DNA of 64,000 bases from Halomonas sp. LBP4 (GTDB lineage: Bacteria > Pseudomonadota > Gammaproteobacteria > Pseudomonadales > Halomonadaceae): NCBI RefSeq assembly GCF_003202205.1, contig NZ_PDOG01000002.1, positions 669,259 through 733,258 of the forward strand. Direction: 5' to 3'. Made by a program: the position numbers and the translations under genes. This document shows, in pieces, positions 43,107 through 51,562 of the stretch. The number at the start of each line of letters is the position of its first letter. Position 1 is the stretch's first letter. The notes beneath the pieces are model-generated. The model had not been told where the DNA came from. It saw only the letters and a list, made by a program, of their open reading frames with translations, and made no database searches.

Positions 43107-43499
43107 ATGCTGTACCTGCCGCTGGTTGCTGCGCTGTTCCTGTCGGCGCCGACTGCCCAGGCCGAGGAGGCGGGCGTGATCTTCGCCATGGGCGGCGAGC
43201 GCTTCGTGCTGACCCCGGACTGCGCGCGATGGGTCGACCATGTCGTCACCGAGGATGACCGGGTGCACCTGCGCTTCGACATGCCGGAAACCCCGTCGTG
43301 TTTCGGGGCCTTCCACGGCCTGCTCTCCACACATCAGGGCGAACGCCTGACCATCACCTTCCGCGGCGAGACGCTGCTGGAGGCGAACCTGCACACCACG
43401 CTGGGCCCCAGCCACATCGTGCTGGAGTCGCGACATCCGCGTGTGGCGATCGATGCCATCCGCTATCTCAGTGGTTTGCCAGACGCCGAGGCACCCTGA
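43107..43499 (+). CDS. Small exported protein, unrecognised
   Basis: A 130-residue protein with signal peptide MLYLPLVAALFLSAPTAQA. The mature part (FAMGGERFVLTPDCARWVD, LTITFRGETLLEANLHTTLG) has two cysteines and beta-rich character; the HTTLG region is loosely like the periplasmic head of SecD but far too short and without membrane helices. Start ATG 43107 follows GGGAGG. The next gene overlaps by one base (TGATG), so they form a pair. Function unknown. Confidence 0.65.
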   Translation: MLYLPLVAALFLSAPTAQAEEAGVIFAMGGERFVLTPDCARWVDHVVTEDDRVHLRFDMPETPSCFGAFHGLLSTHQGERLTITFRGETLLEANLHTTLGPSHIVLESRHPRVAIDAIRYLSGLPDAEAP

Positions 43500-44041
43500 T
43501 GGGCCGCGCCGGGCGACTCCGCCGCCTTGTCGTGGGGCAGGTCGATCCCGCGCGTGCCGCGCTGCTGGCGGAGCTTAACGAGGGGGGCATGTCGGCCAGG
43601 AGGGCGCGCACCTACCGGCTGGTGGTGACCGATGAGCAGGGCAGGGAACTGGAGCGGCAACGTGTCGAGCTCACGCCGGGCATTCCCGTGGACCTGGCGA
43701 GCTGTGCCGAGGACGCGCCGCTGGCCTGGCGATTCGAGTCGCTGCGCCTGGAGTACGACGCGGATGGCCTGCCGCGCCTGCAACTGACGCTGGACGGCGC
43801 GCGCTTCGTTCACCACTCGGCGCCGCGGCTGGTCAGCACGCGCCACGCCACCCTCCTCGAGGTGATGGCCTTCGATATCGACTACCGTCGCCATGACCTG
43901 CAGGTCAGGATTCGCGAACTGTCAGGCGACACCGACCCGGTTGGCTGTGAATCAAGCAGGCATGGAGCCAGCGTTCAGATACCGGAGATCATGGGATCTA
44001 CGGCGGCCATGACGGGGTCACGACTCTGGCCCAGATCATGA
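43499..44041 (+). CDS. Unrecognised protein, possibly altered at the C-terminus
   Basis: A 180-residue soluble protein starting at an ATG overlapping the previous stop. The first 140 residues look like normal coding sequence (YRLVVTDEQGRELERQR, FESLRLEYDADGLPRLQL). After about residue 142 the composition changes (GCESSRHGASVQIPEI), and another frame reads YGGHDGVTTLAQIMNLL, suggesting a frameshift or junction near 43,930. I do not recognise a domain. Confidence 0.5.
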   Translation: MGRAGRLRRLVVGQVDPARAALLAELNEGGMSARRARTYRLVVTDEQGRELERQRVELTPGIPVDLASCAEDAPLAWRFESLRLEYDADGLPRLQLTLDGARFVHHSAPRLVSTRHATLLEVMAFDIDYRRHDLQVRIRELSGDTDPVGCESSRHGASVQIPEIMGSTAAMTGSRLWPRS

Positions 44042-44113
44042 ACCTCCTTGCCAAAGAAATCGGGGGGTCCCCCTAGCTAGAATGATGTTAATCATGGTGG
44101 TCAAGAGGAAATA

Positions 44114-44737
44114 ATGAGTCGGAAAGCGAGAGCCAAGATCGCCTCGGAAACCCTGGAGATTCTTGAGGAGGGACGTTATGCCGTGCGCGGGGACAAGCAG
44201 GTCGACATTTCCGGCGTTCTCCAGAATTGCCTCGCCGGCACACGGCACTTCGGCCCACATGACCTCTACCAGCTCCGCGATGGGGCCCTTTCGCATGCCA
44301 CACCGGACAAGCGAACGACCCTTGAGGTGATCAACGAAAGTACGCTCTCTGGTGCATCCAGCCTCTGTGATGTCGGCGAAGGGCAGCGAGTCGGCGTGCT
44401 TAACTTCGCCTCGGCAAGAAAGCCTGGCGGCGGTTTTCTCGGCGGGAGTCAGGCCCAGGAGGAGAGCCTGGCCCGAAGCTCGGGGCTGTACAGCAGCCTG
44501 CTCCGGTGCCCGGAATACTACGAGTACCATCGTACAACGTCGTCCCTGCTGTACTCCCACAGGGTGATCTACTCTCCGGGTTGCCCAATATTTCGCAACG
44601 ACACCGGGGACCTTCTGCCGGATCCCTACCAGGTGGATTTCTTGACCTGTCCTGCCCCCAATGCCGGTGCCGTGCGTCGTCATCAGCCATGGCACGAGAC
44701 GAGGCAGAGAAGAGTAGCAACATCGATATCCTGGTGA
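44114..44737 (+). pseudogene. TIGR02452-type (PARG-like) gene, truncated
   Basis: The first 190 residues match the TIGR02452/DUF2263 group, a macrodomain-like fold related to poly(ADP-ribose) glycohydrolases: LNFASARKPGGGFLGGSQAQ and SLARSSGLYSSLL, the catalytic-loop region. The sequence diverges after residue 190 (FLTCPAPNAGAV) and ends within a fragment of a nucleotidyltransferase gene, so about a third of the usual protein is missing. A partly folded product is possible but unlikely to be active. Confidence 0.75.
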
Positions 44738-44886
44738 GCTTCGATGGCCCGGCCACGGCAGATCGCTACTTCGGTTTGCAGTTCTATCTGGAGGATCTGC
44801 TGGGACGCCCCGTCGATCTGGTGACCGACAAGGCGCTGCGACCTGAGCTACGTCCCTTCATCGAGCGCGAGGCCATGCATGTCTGA
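44689..44886 (+). pseudogene. MntA-like nucleotidyltransferase antitoxin, 5' truncated
   Basis: The frame starting MARDEAEKSSNIDILVSFDG carries the second half of the GSxARDEA...DIDILV active-site motif and the normal C-terminus (YFGLQFYLEDLLGRPVDLV, ending FIEREAMHV). The N-terminal 25-30 residues, including the Gly-Ser of the motif, are gone. In intact modules this enzyme adds AMP to HepT. The junction with the TIGR02452-type gene is at about 44,685. Confidence 0.8.
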
Positions 44887-45209
44887 GAGCCGGCCCAGGA
44901 GCCTGTCGGACTTAACGCTGATCTACTGCGAGAGCCGGTCTTTCGGCCAACTTCATTCGATCTGATTCGTTAAATAGCGGGCTATTCGCCTCATCAGATC
45001 GATAAACTTGTCTCGAAATCCGACTCTCTCGCGACGATCGGTCAAATCCGACAGGCTCCTGGCGGGAGTGGCGTTTCTATATCGAGGACATGATCGGCTT
45101 CGCCGAAAAGGTGCTGGCCTACCTTGGGATCGATGACGATATCGTCTGGAGCATCGTCCAGACGCAGATCCCCGAACTGCTCGCAAGCCTCCGCTCCCTC
45201 ACACACTGA
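44879..45209 (+). pseudogene. HepT-like toxin gene with MITE insertion and internal deletion
   Basis: The start ATG 44879 overlaps the mntA end. Seven codons on, the MITE-like element (44898-45059) interrupts it. After the element the frame reads WREWRFYIEDMIGFAEKVLAY and jumps directly to LGIDDDIVWSIVQTQIPELL, ending at 45209. The central part with the catalytic R-x4-6-H-x-Y motif is deleted. The gene cannot encode an active RNase. Its end overlaps that of sbcC by 11 bp. Confidence 0.8.
44898..45059 (-). mobile_element. MITE-like structured element, copy 2
   Basis: A 162-bp element with perfect 13-bp terminal inverted repeats, GGAGCCTGTCGGA and TCCGACAGGCTCC. Internally ATCAGATCGA/TCGATCTGAT arms close a hairpin whose inner stem is AATAGC-CC-GCTATT. 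It is the inverted counterpart of the copy at 12029-12192. No clear target duplication is visible. It splits the hepT-like gene. Confidence 0.9.
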
Positions 45210-48200
45210 CCAACCTGGCCCGGCTGGTGCCGTTGCCCAGCGGCTCCACGTGCACCTGCACCGGAATGCGCTCGTGCATCTCCTGGACATGGGAGATCAC
45301 CCCCACGCGTCGGCCCAGCGCCTGCAGGCCGTCCAGCGCCTCCATGGCCAGCGCCAGGGATTGCGGATCGAGGCTGCCGAAGCCCTCGTCGATGAACAGC
45401 GACTCGATGGTGAGCTCTCCCGATGCCATGGACGCCAGGCCCAGCGCCAGGGCCAGGGAGACCAGGAAGGTCTCGCCGCCGGAGAGCGAGTGCACCGAGC
45501 GGCGCTCGTCGGCCATGTCCCGGTCCACCACCAGCAGGCCCAGGGGGCTGCCGCCACGTTCCAGGAGGTAGCGGCGGGTCAGGCCGCCCAGATGGGCGTT
45601 GGCCTGGTCCAGCAGCCGCTCCAGGTTGTAGGCCTGGGCGATGCGCCGGAAGGCCTTGCCGTCGGCGGAGCCGATCAGTTCGCTGATCCGCCCCCAGCGC
45701 ACCTGCTCGGCCCGGGCGGCGTCGAGTTCGGCCCGGCCCTCGCGCTGGCGGTCGCGCCGGCGGTCGTCGTCGCGCAGGGCGTGCATGGCGGCGTCGCGGG
45801 CGTCACGGGCGGCCTGCCGTCGTGGCGCCAGGTCGCGCTCCTCCTCGTCGAGTCGCTGACTCAGGGCATGCAGTTTGGCCTCGATCGCCTCCTCGGGGGT
45901 GGTGGCCGGGATCTCCGGGAAGGCGTCTCGACGGTGGGCGACCAGGGCCCGCTGGCGTTCGTCGAGGCTGACCCCGGCGGCGTGCCGTTCGCGATCGGCG
46001 CTCTCGAGTTCCTGGCGGCGCGCGTCGATCCCGGCCTCGTCCACGGCCAGCAGTCGCGCCAGGGTGGCGTCGTCCAGCTTGGGATGCCGGCGACGCCAGG
46101 CATCGAGGCTGCGCACGAGCTCGTCGCGTTCGTTGGTCAGGGTCTCGGCCTGCCGGCGCTGATAGGTCGCCTGCTGGTCGAGCCGGTCCCGTTCGCTCTG
46201 TCCTGCCTGGTGGTCACGTCGGGCAGCCTCCAGTCCCGCCCGGGCGTTCTCCACGGCCTGTTCCAGGGCCGCCTGCCAGGCATCCGGCGAGGCGTGCTCG
46301 CCCAGGACCTCGGCCAACTCCTCGGCCAGCGCCTGGCGCTGCCTGCGCTGGGGAGCGAGCTCGGCCGCGAGCCGCCGCTGGGCCTCCTCCAGGCTCTCCT
46401 GCCGGGTGGCGAGCTTGCCCAGGGTGAGTTCGTCACGCTGGAGCGCCTCGCGCAGTGGCGCCAGGCGCGCCTCGGCGGCCTCGATCGTCTGCAGCGCCTC
46501 GCGGGCCCGGTCGCGTGCCTGGCGTGCGGTCGCCAGCTCTCGTGTCAGCCAGGCGGACCGTTCGGTCTCGGCCACGGGCTCGAGCTCCGTGACCAGCGCC
46601 TGGCCGGCCAGGGTGTCGTCGGCTTCGGCACGCTCACGGGCGGCGCGCTCGAGATCCTTTTCGTGCTGCCGGAGTCGGGCGTCCAGCGCGCGATACTCGC
46701 CCTGCAGTTGGTGGTGCCGTTCCCGGGCGGCGGCGGTGCGCGTCTCGGCTTCCTGCTGCTGGCGCTCCTCCTCGGCTTCGGTGGCGGCGAGCCGGGCGGC
46801 TTCCGGCGTCTCGGGGGGATGGTGCCGCCAGGGGTGGTCGCGTCCGCCACAGACGGGGCAGGGCTCGCCCTCCCGCAGCCGGTCGCGTAGCCAGACCACG
46901 CTCTCGCTGCGGGCGGCGCGCAGCCGCTCGAGGCTTTCGACCAGGCGTCGCTGCTCGGCTTCCAGGCCTTCGAGGCGGATGGCGGCCTCGCGTCCCTCCA
47001 CCAGCAGTCGCTCGCGGGTCGCCTGGTCCTGGCGTCGGCTCTCCTCGAGAGCGGCGTGGCGCTCCCGGGCGCGAATCGCGGCCTGCCAGGCACCCTGCAA
47101 TGCCTCCAGCGCCAGGTGCCGGTGGGCGGCGGCCTCGAAGGCGGCCTGCCAGGCCCCCCGCGCGCGGCCGATATCGGTGTCGTCGCCCAGGTGCGTCTGC
47201 AGCTTCGCCTCCAGGTCGTCGCGTTCCTGGCGTCGCCGCTGGCTGGCCGCCCGGGTCTCGGCCAGCTCCCGCTGCACGCCGTCGGTCTCGTCACGCTGGC
47301 GTCGTTGCTCGGCCTCGCTTCGCGCGATCTCCCGGTCGAGCCCGGCCAGGCGGGCGGCCTGCCCGCGGGCGGCCTGGAGGGCCGGTCGGGCCTGGTCGCT
47401 GTCCCGCATCGCCTGGGCCAGTGCCGTCTCGGCGGCCTGCAGTGTCGTGACATGCCGGTCGAGTGCCTGCTCGGCCTGGGCCAGCTGGTGGCGGGTGGCG
47501 GTCCGGGCCTCGTTGAGGCGGGCCAGGTCCGCCTCGAGTCGTTCCCGATGGGCAAAGCGGTGGCGCTGGGGGGCCAGGGCCTCGAGCTGGGCCTGCTCCG
47601 CGCGGCGCGGGGCGAGTGCCTGCCAGGCCTGTTCGGCCCGGGCATGGCGTGAGCGGGCTGCCTCCCGTTCGTCATGAAGCTGGCGATGGCGCTGGAAGGC
47701 ATCGCGCCGGGCGGCCAGGGTCCCGGCTTGCCGGTCGAGCGCGGCCAGGGCGGCATCGCTGTCGCGGGCGGCACGCACGAGCTCGGCACGGGCCTCGGGC
47801 TCGGCGGGCCGATCGTCGGCCAGCCGGGCTTCCAGGGCATCAACCTGCTTTTTCGCCTCGTTGGCACGCCGGTAGGCGGCGATGGAAATGGCGGAGTATT
47901 CGGCGGTGCCGGTGAGACGCTCGAGCAGGTCGCTGCGCTCGTTGTCGTCGGCCTGGAGGAAGGCGGCGAACTCGCTCTGGGCCAGCAGCACGGCTCGGGT
48001 GAACTGGTCGAAGGTCAGGCCCAGACGCTCGGGCAGCAGGCGGTCGAATTCGCGTTTCTGGGTGGTCAGCAGGCGGTCGTCGTCGAGGTCGCGCAGCGAC
48101 TGCTCCACCGCCTGCAGGCGGCCCTCGGCCTTCTCGCGGGCCCGGCGCACCGCCCAGCGGGCCCGGTAGCGGCGCCCGTCGCGGCCGAGGAAGTCGACCT

Positions 48201-48492
48201 CGGCATGGCCGCTGGCGGTGCCGCGACGCAGCAGGGTGCGCGGGTCGGCGGTATTCAGTGTCTCCTCGCCGACGTCCGGCAGCGGGGCATCGCGGCCGGG
48301 GGCCTGGCGCAGCCGCGGCGTGCTGCCGTAGAGGGCCAGGCAGAGGGCGTCGAGCAGGGTGCTCTTGCCGGCGCCGGTGGGGCCGGTGATGGCGAACAGG
48401 CCGGCATCGCGCAGCGGCGGTGCGGTGAAATCGAGCTCCAGCGGGCCGGGCAGCGAGGCCAGGTTGGCCAGGCGCAGGGCGAGGATCTTCAT
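45199..48492 (-). CDS. sbcC: Exonuclease SbcCD, subunit C
   Basis: A 1097-residue SMC-like ATPase. Walker A is FAITGPTGAGKSTLLDALC near the N-terminus. Two long coiled-coil arms flank the zinc hook GEPCPVCGGRDHPW near residue 545. The C-terminal part has the signature LSGGETFLVSLALALG and Walker B SLFIDEGFGSLD. With SbcD it cuts DNA hairpins and protein-blocked ends. Long palindromes such as the elements in this window are its natural substrates. Overlaps sbcD by four bases. Confidence 0.96.
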   Translation of the reverse strand: MKILALRLANLASLPGPLELDFTAPPLRDAGLFAITGPTGAGKSTLLDALCLALYGSTPRLRQAPGRDAPLPDVGEETLNTADPRTLLRRGTASGHAEVDFLGRDGRRYRARWAVRRAREKAEGRLQAVEQSLRDLDDDRLLTTQKREFDRLLPERLGLTFDQFTRAVLLAQSEFAAFLQADDNERSDLLERLTGTAEYSAISIAAYRRANEAKKQVDALEARLADDRPAEPEARAELVRAARDSDAALAALDRQAGTLAARRDAFQRHRQLHDEREAARSRHARAEQAWQALAPRRAEQAQLEALAPQRHRFAHRERLEADLARLNEARTATRHQLAQAEQALDRHVTTLQAAETALAQAMRDSDQARPALQAARGQAARLAGLDREIARSEAEQRRQRDETDGVQRELAETRAASQRRRQERDDLEAKLQTHLGDDTDIGRARGAWQAAFEAAAHRHLALEALQGAWQAAIRARERHAALEESRRQDQATRERLLVEGREAAIRLEGLEAEQRRLVESLERLRAARSESVVWLRDRLREGEPCPVCGGRDHPWRHHPPETPEAARLAATEAEEERQQQEAETRTAAARERHHQLQGEYRALDARLRQHEKDLERAARERAEADDTLAGQALVTELEPVAETERSAWLTRELATARQARDRAREALQTIEAAEARLAPLREALQRDELTLGKLATRQESLEEAQRRLAAELAPQRRQRQALAEELAEVLGEHASPDAWQAALEQAVENARAGLEAARRDHQAGQSERDRLDQQATYQRRQAETLTNERDELVRSLDAWRRRHPKLDDATLARLLAVDEAGIDARRQELESADRERHAAGVSLDERQRALVAHRRDAFPEIPATTPEEAIEAKLHALSQRLDEEERDLAPRRQAARDARDAAMHALRDDDRRRDRQREGRAELDAARAEQVRWGRISELIGSADGKAFRRIAQAYNLERLLDQANAHLGGLTRRYLLERGGSPLGLLVVDRDMADERRSVHSLSGGETFLVSLALALGLASMASGELTIESLFIDEGFGSLDPQSLALAMEALDGLQALGRRVGVISHVQEMHERIPVQVHVEPLGNGTSRARLVSV

Positions 48493-49766
48493 GGGGTCTC
48501 CTCCCGGCTCGCGTCGTCCAGCACGTCCTGCAGCAGGCGGTCGAAGTCCGCCATGATCTCGGGGCCGGGGGGCTCGCTCCAGCGGCTCTGCCAGGTGCGC
48601 TCGAAGAGCCGTCGCGGCCCCAGGTCCTCCAGGTTGACCCGGGTGGGCCGGGCATCCCGGGCGACCTCGGGCAGCCGGCGCTGGAGTCGCAGCAGGCGCA
48701 CCGCTTTGCCGTCGAGGGCCGCCTCGACGCGGGCGCGCAGGTCGGGGGCCGGGGCGTCGAGCTCGACGCGGACCTCGAGCCAGGGCCAGCGCTCCCGGGG
48801 CAGGGCGGGGTCGTGCTCGAGGGTTTCCAGCTCGGCGAGGATGGCCTCCAGGGGGGCGGGGCCGAGGCGCTGCATGGCCACCGGGCGGGGTACGAGGATC
48901 GGCTCCACGCCGGCCAGGGCCTCGCCGTCGAGGGTCGCCTCCACCACTTGATGGGGATAGTCGACCTCGCTGAAGTCCAGCGGCAGGGGGCTGCCGCTGT
49001 AGCGGATGCGCGCCTCGCCGACGCGCTGGGCGCGGTGGAGATGGCCCAGCGCCACATAGGCGATGTCGGCGGGGAAGAGGCTGGCGGAGATCGACTCCTC
49101 GCCGCCGATCACGATGGGCCGTTCGCTGGCCTCGGAGACCGCCGCGCCGTGCAGGTGGGCGTGGCTCATGGCCACCAGGGCTTGGCCGGGGGCGCGCCGG
49201 CGGCGGGCGGCCTCGATCAGTTGCCGGTGCACGCGGGTGATGCCGGCGACATAGTCATTGCCACCGTCGCCGTCGATGTCGTCGGTGATGTCGCGGGCGA
49301 TGCCGTTGCCGGTCACCTCCGCCGGGCGCAGGAAGGGCAGCGCCAGGCACCAGGCACGGATCTCGCCCTCGGCATCGGTGAGCGGCACCAGCAGCCGCTC
49401 GGCATCGAGGCTGCCGTCGTCGCACCAGCGGACCCGGCCCAAGGCGTGGGTGCGCAGGCGGCGCATCAGCGGGGCGGGCAGCTCGACGCGGTTACCGCTG
49501 TCGTGGTTGCCGGCGATCAGCACGATGTCGAGCCTCGGCAGGCGCTCGTGGGCGCTGACGATGAACTCGAAGAGCAGCTCCTGGGCTCGCAGCGAGGGGT
49601 TGACCACGTCGAACAGGTCGCCGGCGACCAGCAGGGCATCGGCCCGGCGCTCGGCCAGGGTGTCGAGCAGCCAGGTGAGGAAGGCGCGGTGCTCCTCGTG
49701 GCGCTCCTGGCCATGGAAGCTCTGGCCCAGGTGCCAGTCGGCGGTGTGGATCAGCTTCACCTGCAT
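48489..49766 (-). CDS. sbcD: Exonuclease SbcCD, subunit D
   Basis: A 425-residue Mre11-type phosphoesterase. Metal motifs are HTADWHLGQ, VAGDLFD, IAGNHDSG and SHAHLHG. A C-terminal capping domain binds SbcC. The ATG at 49766 (MQVKLIHTADWHLG) fits the family better than GTG 49784. First gene of sbcDC. Confidence 0.95.
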   Translation of the reverse strand: MQVKLIHTADWHLGQSFHGQERHEEHRAFLTWLLDTLAERRADALLVAGDLFDVVNPSLRAQELLFEFIVSAHERLPRLDIVLIAGNHDSGNRVELPAPLMRRLRTHALGRVRWCDDGSLDAERLLVPLTDAEGEIRAWCLALPFLRPAEVTGNGIARDITDDIDGDGGNDYVAGITRVHRQLIEAARRRRAPGQALVAMSHAHLHGAAVSEASERPIVIGGEESISASLFPADIAYVALGHLHRAQRVGEARIRYSGSPLPLDFSEVDYPHQVVEATLDGEALAGVEPILVPRPVAMQRLGPAPLEAILAELETLEHDPALPRERWPWLEVRVELDAPAPDLRARVEAALDGKAVRLLRLQRRLPEVARDARPTRVNLEDLGPRRLFERTWQSRWSEPPGPEIMADFDRLLQDVLDDASREETP

Positions 49767-49838
49767 CTCCCGGTGGTCCGTCACGGTGGAAAGCCCGTAG
49801 TCTAACGCGACAGGAGCCGACGATCAGGGAGATGCGCA

Positions 49839-50522
49839 ATGATTTCGCCACCACTGCACGACTGGGGCCTCGCGCCGCCGGAGGCCATCGCCCTGCAGAC
49901 ACGGCTGGCGCCGCGGGTGGAGCGCGAGGATCGCCTCGCGCCGGTGCGTCACATCGCCGGGGTGGATATCGGCTTCGAGCAGGACGGCGAGATCACCCGG
50001 GCCGCGGTGGTGGTGCTGGCCCTGGGGGAGAAGGCCGTGCCGGGGCTCGAGGTGGTCGAGGAGGCGGTGCACCGGGAGCCCACGCGCATGCCCTATATTC
50101 CCGGGCTGCTGTCGTTTCGCGAGGTGCCGGCGGCCCTGGCGGCCTTCGAGAAGCTGGCGGTGCGGCCCGAGCTGGTGATGGTCGACGGCCAGGGCATCGC
50201 CCATCCACGGCGACTGGGGGTGGCCTCCCACCTGGGGCTGTGGCTCGACCTGCCGACCATCGGGGTGGCCAAGTCGCGGCTCTGCGGGTGTCACGCCGAG
50301 CCGGGCCCCGAGCGCGGCGACTGGACGCCACTGGTGGACGGCGACGAGACCATCGGCGCCGTGCTGCGTTCGCGCAGCGGCGTCAAGCCGGTCTTCGTCT
50401 CGCCCGGCCATCGTATCACGCTGGTTACGGCGCTCGACTGGGTGGTGCGCTGCCTGGGGCGCACCAAGCTGCCCGAGCCGACGCGGCTGGCCGATCGGCT
50501 GGCCTCCCGGCGGGGAAAGTAA
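49839..50522 (+). CDS. nfi: Endonuclease V
   Basis: A 227-residue enzyme that nicks DNA (or RNA) one base past inosine. Conserved parts: HIAGVDIGFEQDG (catalytic Asp), MPYIPGLLSFREVPA with the wedge PYIP motif, and VMVDGQGIAHPRRLGVASHL (second Asp). Length is normal. Divergent from sbcDC, making a small DNA-repair patch. Confidence 0.95.
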   Translation: MISPPLHDWGLAPPEAIALQTRLAPRVEREDRLAPVRHIAGVDIGFEQDGEITRAAVVVLALGEKAVPGLEVVEEAVHREPTRMPYIPGLLSFREVPAALAAFEKLAVRPELVMVDGQGIAHPRRLGVASHLGLWLDLPTIGVAKSRLCGCHAEPGPERGDWTPLVDGDETIGAVLRSRSGVKPVFVSPGHRITLVTALDWVVRCLGRTKLPEPTRLADRLASRRGK

Positions 50523-50525
50523 CCC

Positions 50526-51416
50526 CTAGACGATATCCAGCGGGACTTTTCGCTTCGGCGGCGGAAAGGCCGCGTCGAGCCGGGCCAGGGCCTCGTCGTC
50601 GAGCTCGATGGCCAGCGCGGCGGCGTTCTGCGTGACATGCTCGCGCTGCACCGCCTTGGGGATGGCGAAGACGTCGCGCCGGCCCTCGACCGGCCGGATG
50701 GCCCAGGCCAGCAGCAGCTGGGCCGGGGTCACGCCGAGCCCCGCGGCCAGGTCCAGCACCTCGGGGTGGGTGAGCAGCTCGCGGCGCAGGCCGCCGGCCT
50801 GGGCCAGCGGGCAGTAAGCCATGAGCGGCATGGCGTGGCGGCGTTGCCAGGGCCGCAGCGAGTGCTCGATGCCCCGGGAGCCGAGGTGGTAGAGCACCTG
50901 GTTCACGGCGCAGTCGCCACCGCCGGGGACGCCGGCGAGGGCCTCCATCTCGTCCACGTCGAAGTTGGAGACGCCGAAGCGGCGGATCTTGCCGCTCTCG
51001 CGCAGGCGCTCGAAGGCCTCCAGGGTCTCCTCCAGGGGGATGCTGCCGGGCCAGTGCAGCAGGTAGAGGTCCAGGTGGTCGGTCCCGAGTCGCGAGAGGC
51101 TGCGCTCGCAGGCGGCGATGGCGTTGTCACGCCCGGCGTTCCAAGGGTAGACCTTGGAGACCAGGAAGGCGCTGTCGCGACGGCCGGCGAGGGCCTCGCC
51201 GACCACCTCCTCGGCGCCGCCGTCGGCGTACATCTCGGCGGTGTCGATCAGCGTCAGGCCGAGCTCGAGCCCCTGCTGCAGGGCGCGCACCTCGTCGCGC
51301 CGCGGGGCCAGGCCCTCGCCCATGTACCAGGTGCCCTGACCGATGGCGGGCAGGTCGCAAGCAGGCTGGGCGGCGGTGGCCGGGAGTCGGACCCGGGGCA
51401 GGGGGCTGTCAGCCAT
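50526..51416 (-). CDS. Aldo/keto reductase
   Basis: A 296-residue NADPH-dependent TIM-barrel reductase. The tetrad lies in LTLIDTAEMYADG (Asp, Tyr), FLVSKVYPWN (Lys) and YLLHWPGSIP (His). The NADPH-binding AIPKAVQREHVTQNAAAL segment is present. The ATG 51416 gives the usual length; the upstream in-frame ATG adds an unrelated stretch. Substrate unknown. Confidence 0.92.
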   Translation of the reverse strand: MADSPLPRVRLPATAAQPACDLPAIGQGTWYMGEGLAPRRDEVRALQQGLELGLTLIDTAEMYADGGAEEVVGEALAGRRDSAFLVSKVYPWNAGRDNAIAACERSLSRLGTDHLDLYLLHWPGSIPLEETLEAFERLRESGKIRRFGVSNFDVDEMEALAGVPGGGDCAVNQVLYHLGSRGIEHSLRPWQRRHAMPLMAYCPLAQAGGLRRELLTHPEVLDLAAGLGVTPAQLLLAWAIRPVEGRRDVFAIPKAVQREHVTQNAAALAIELDDEALARLDAAFPPPKRKVPLDIV

Positions 51417-51562
51417 GGCGGTCCTCTGTCGGTTCGCTGGTGGGCCTCGGGAAGGGCAGCCTACCTCGAAGGCCGAGCCTTCATGCTGCGACATGGCATG
51501 CGGCTTTGCAATCCGGCCGACGGCGGTCGACCATGGGGGGCCGCCCCCTGCCGAGCCCCGCC

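Noticed and set aside
43107..43499. SecD identity for the small exported protein
   Set aside because: Only a vague resemblance to the periplasmic head; length and missing membrane helices rule out a translocase subunit.
45124..46890. A 588-codon plus-strand open frame opposite sbcC
   Set aside because: It mirrors the coiled-coil coding region of sbcC; composition is typical of reversed Glu/Arg/Ala codons and no family is recognisable.
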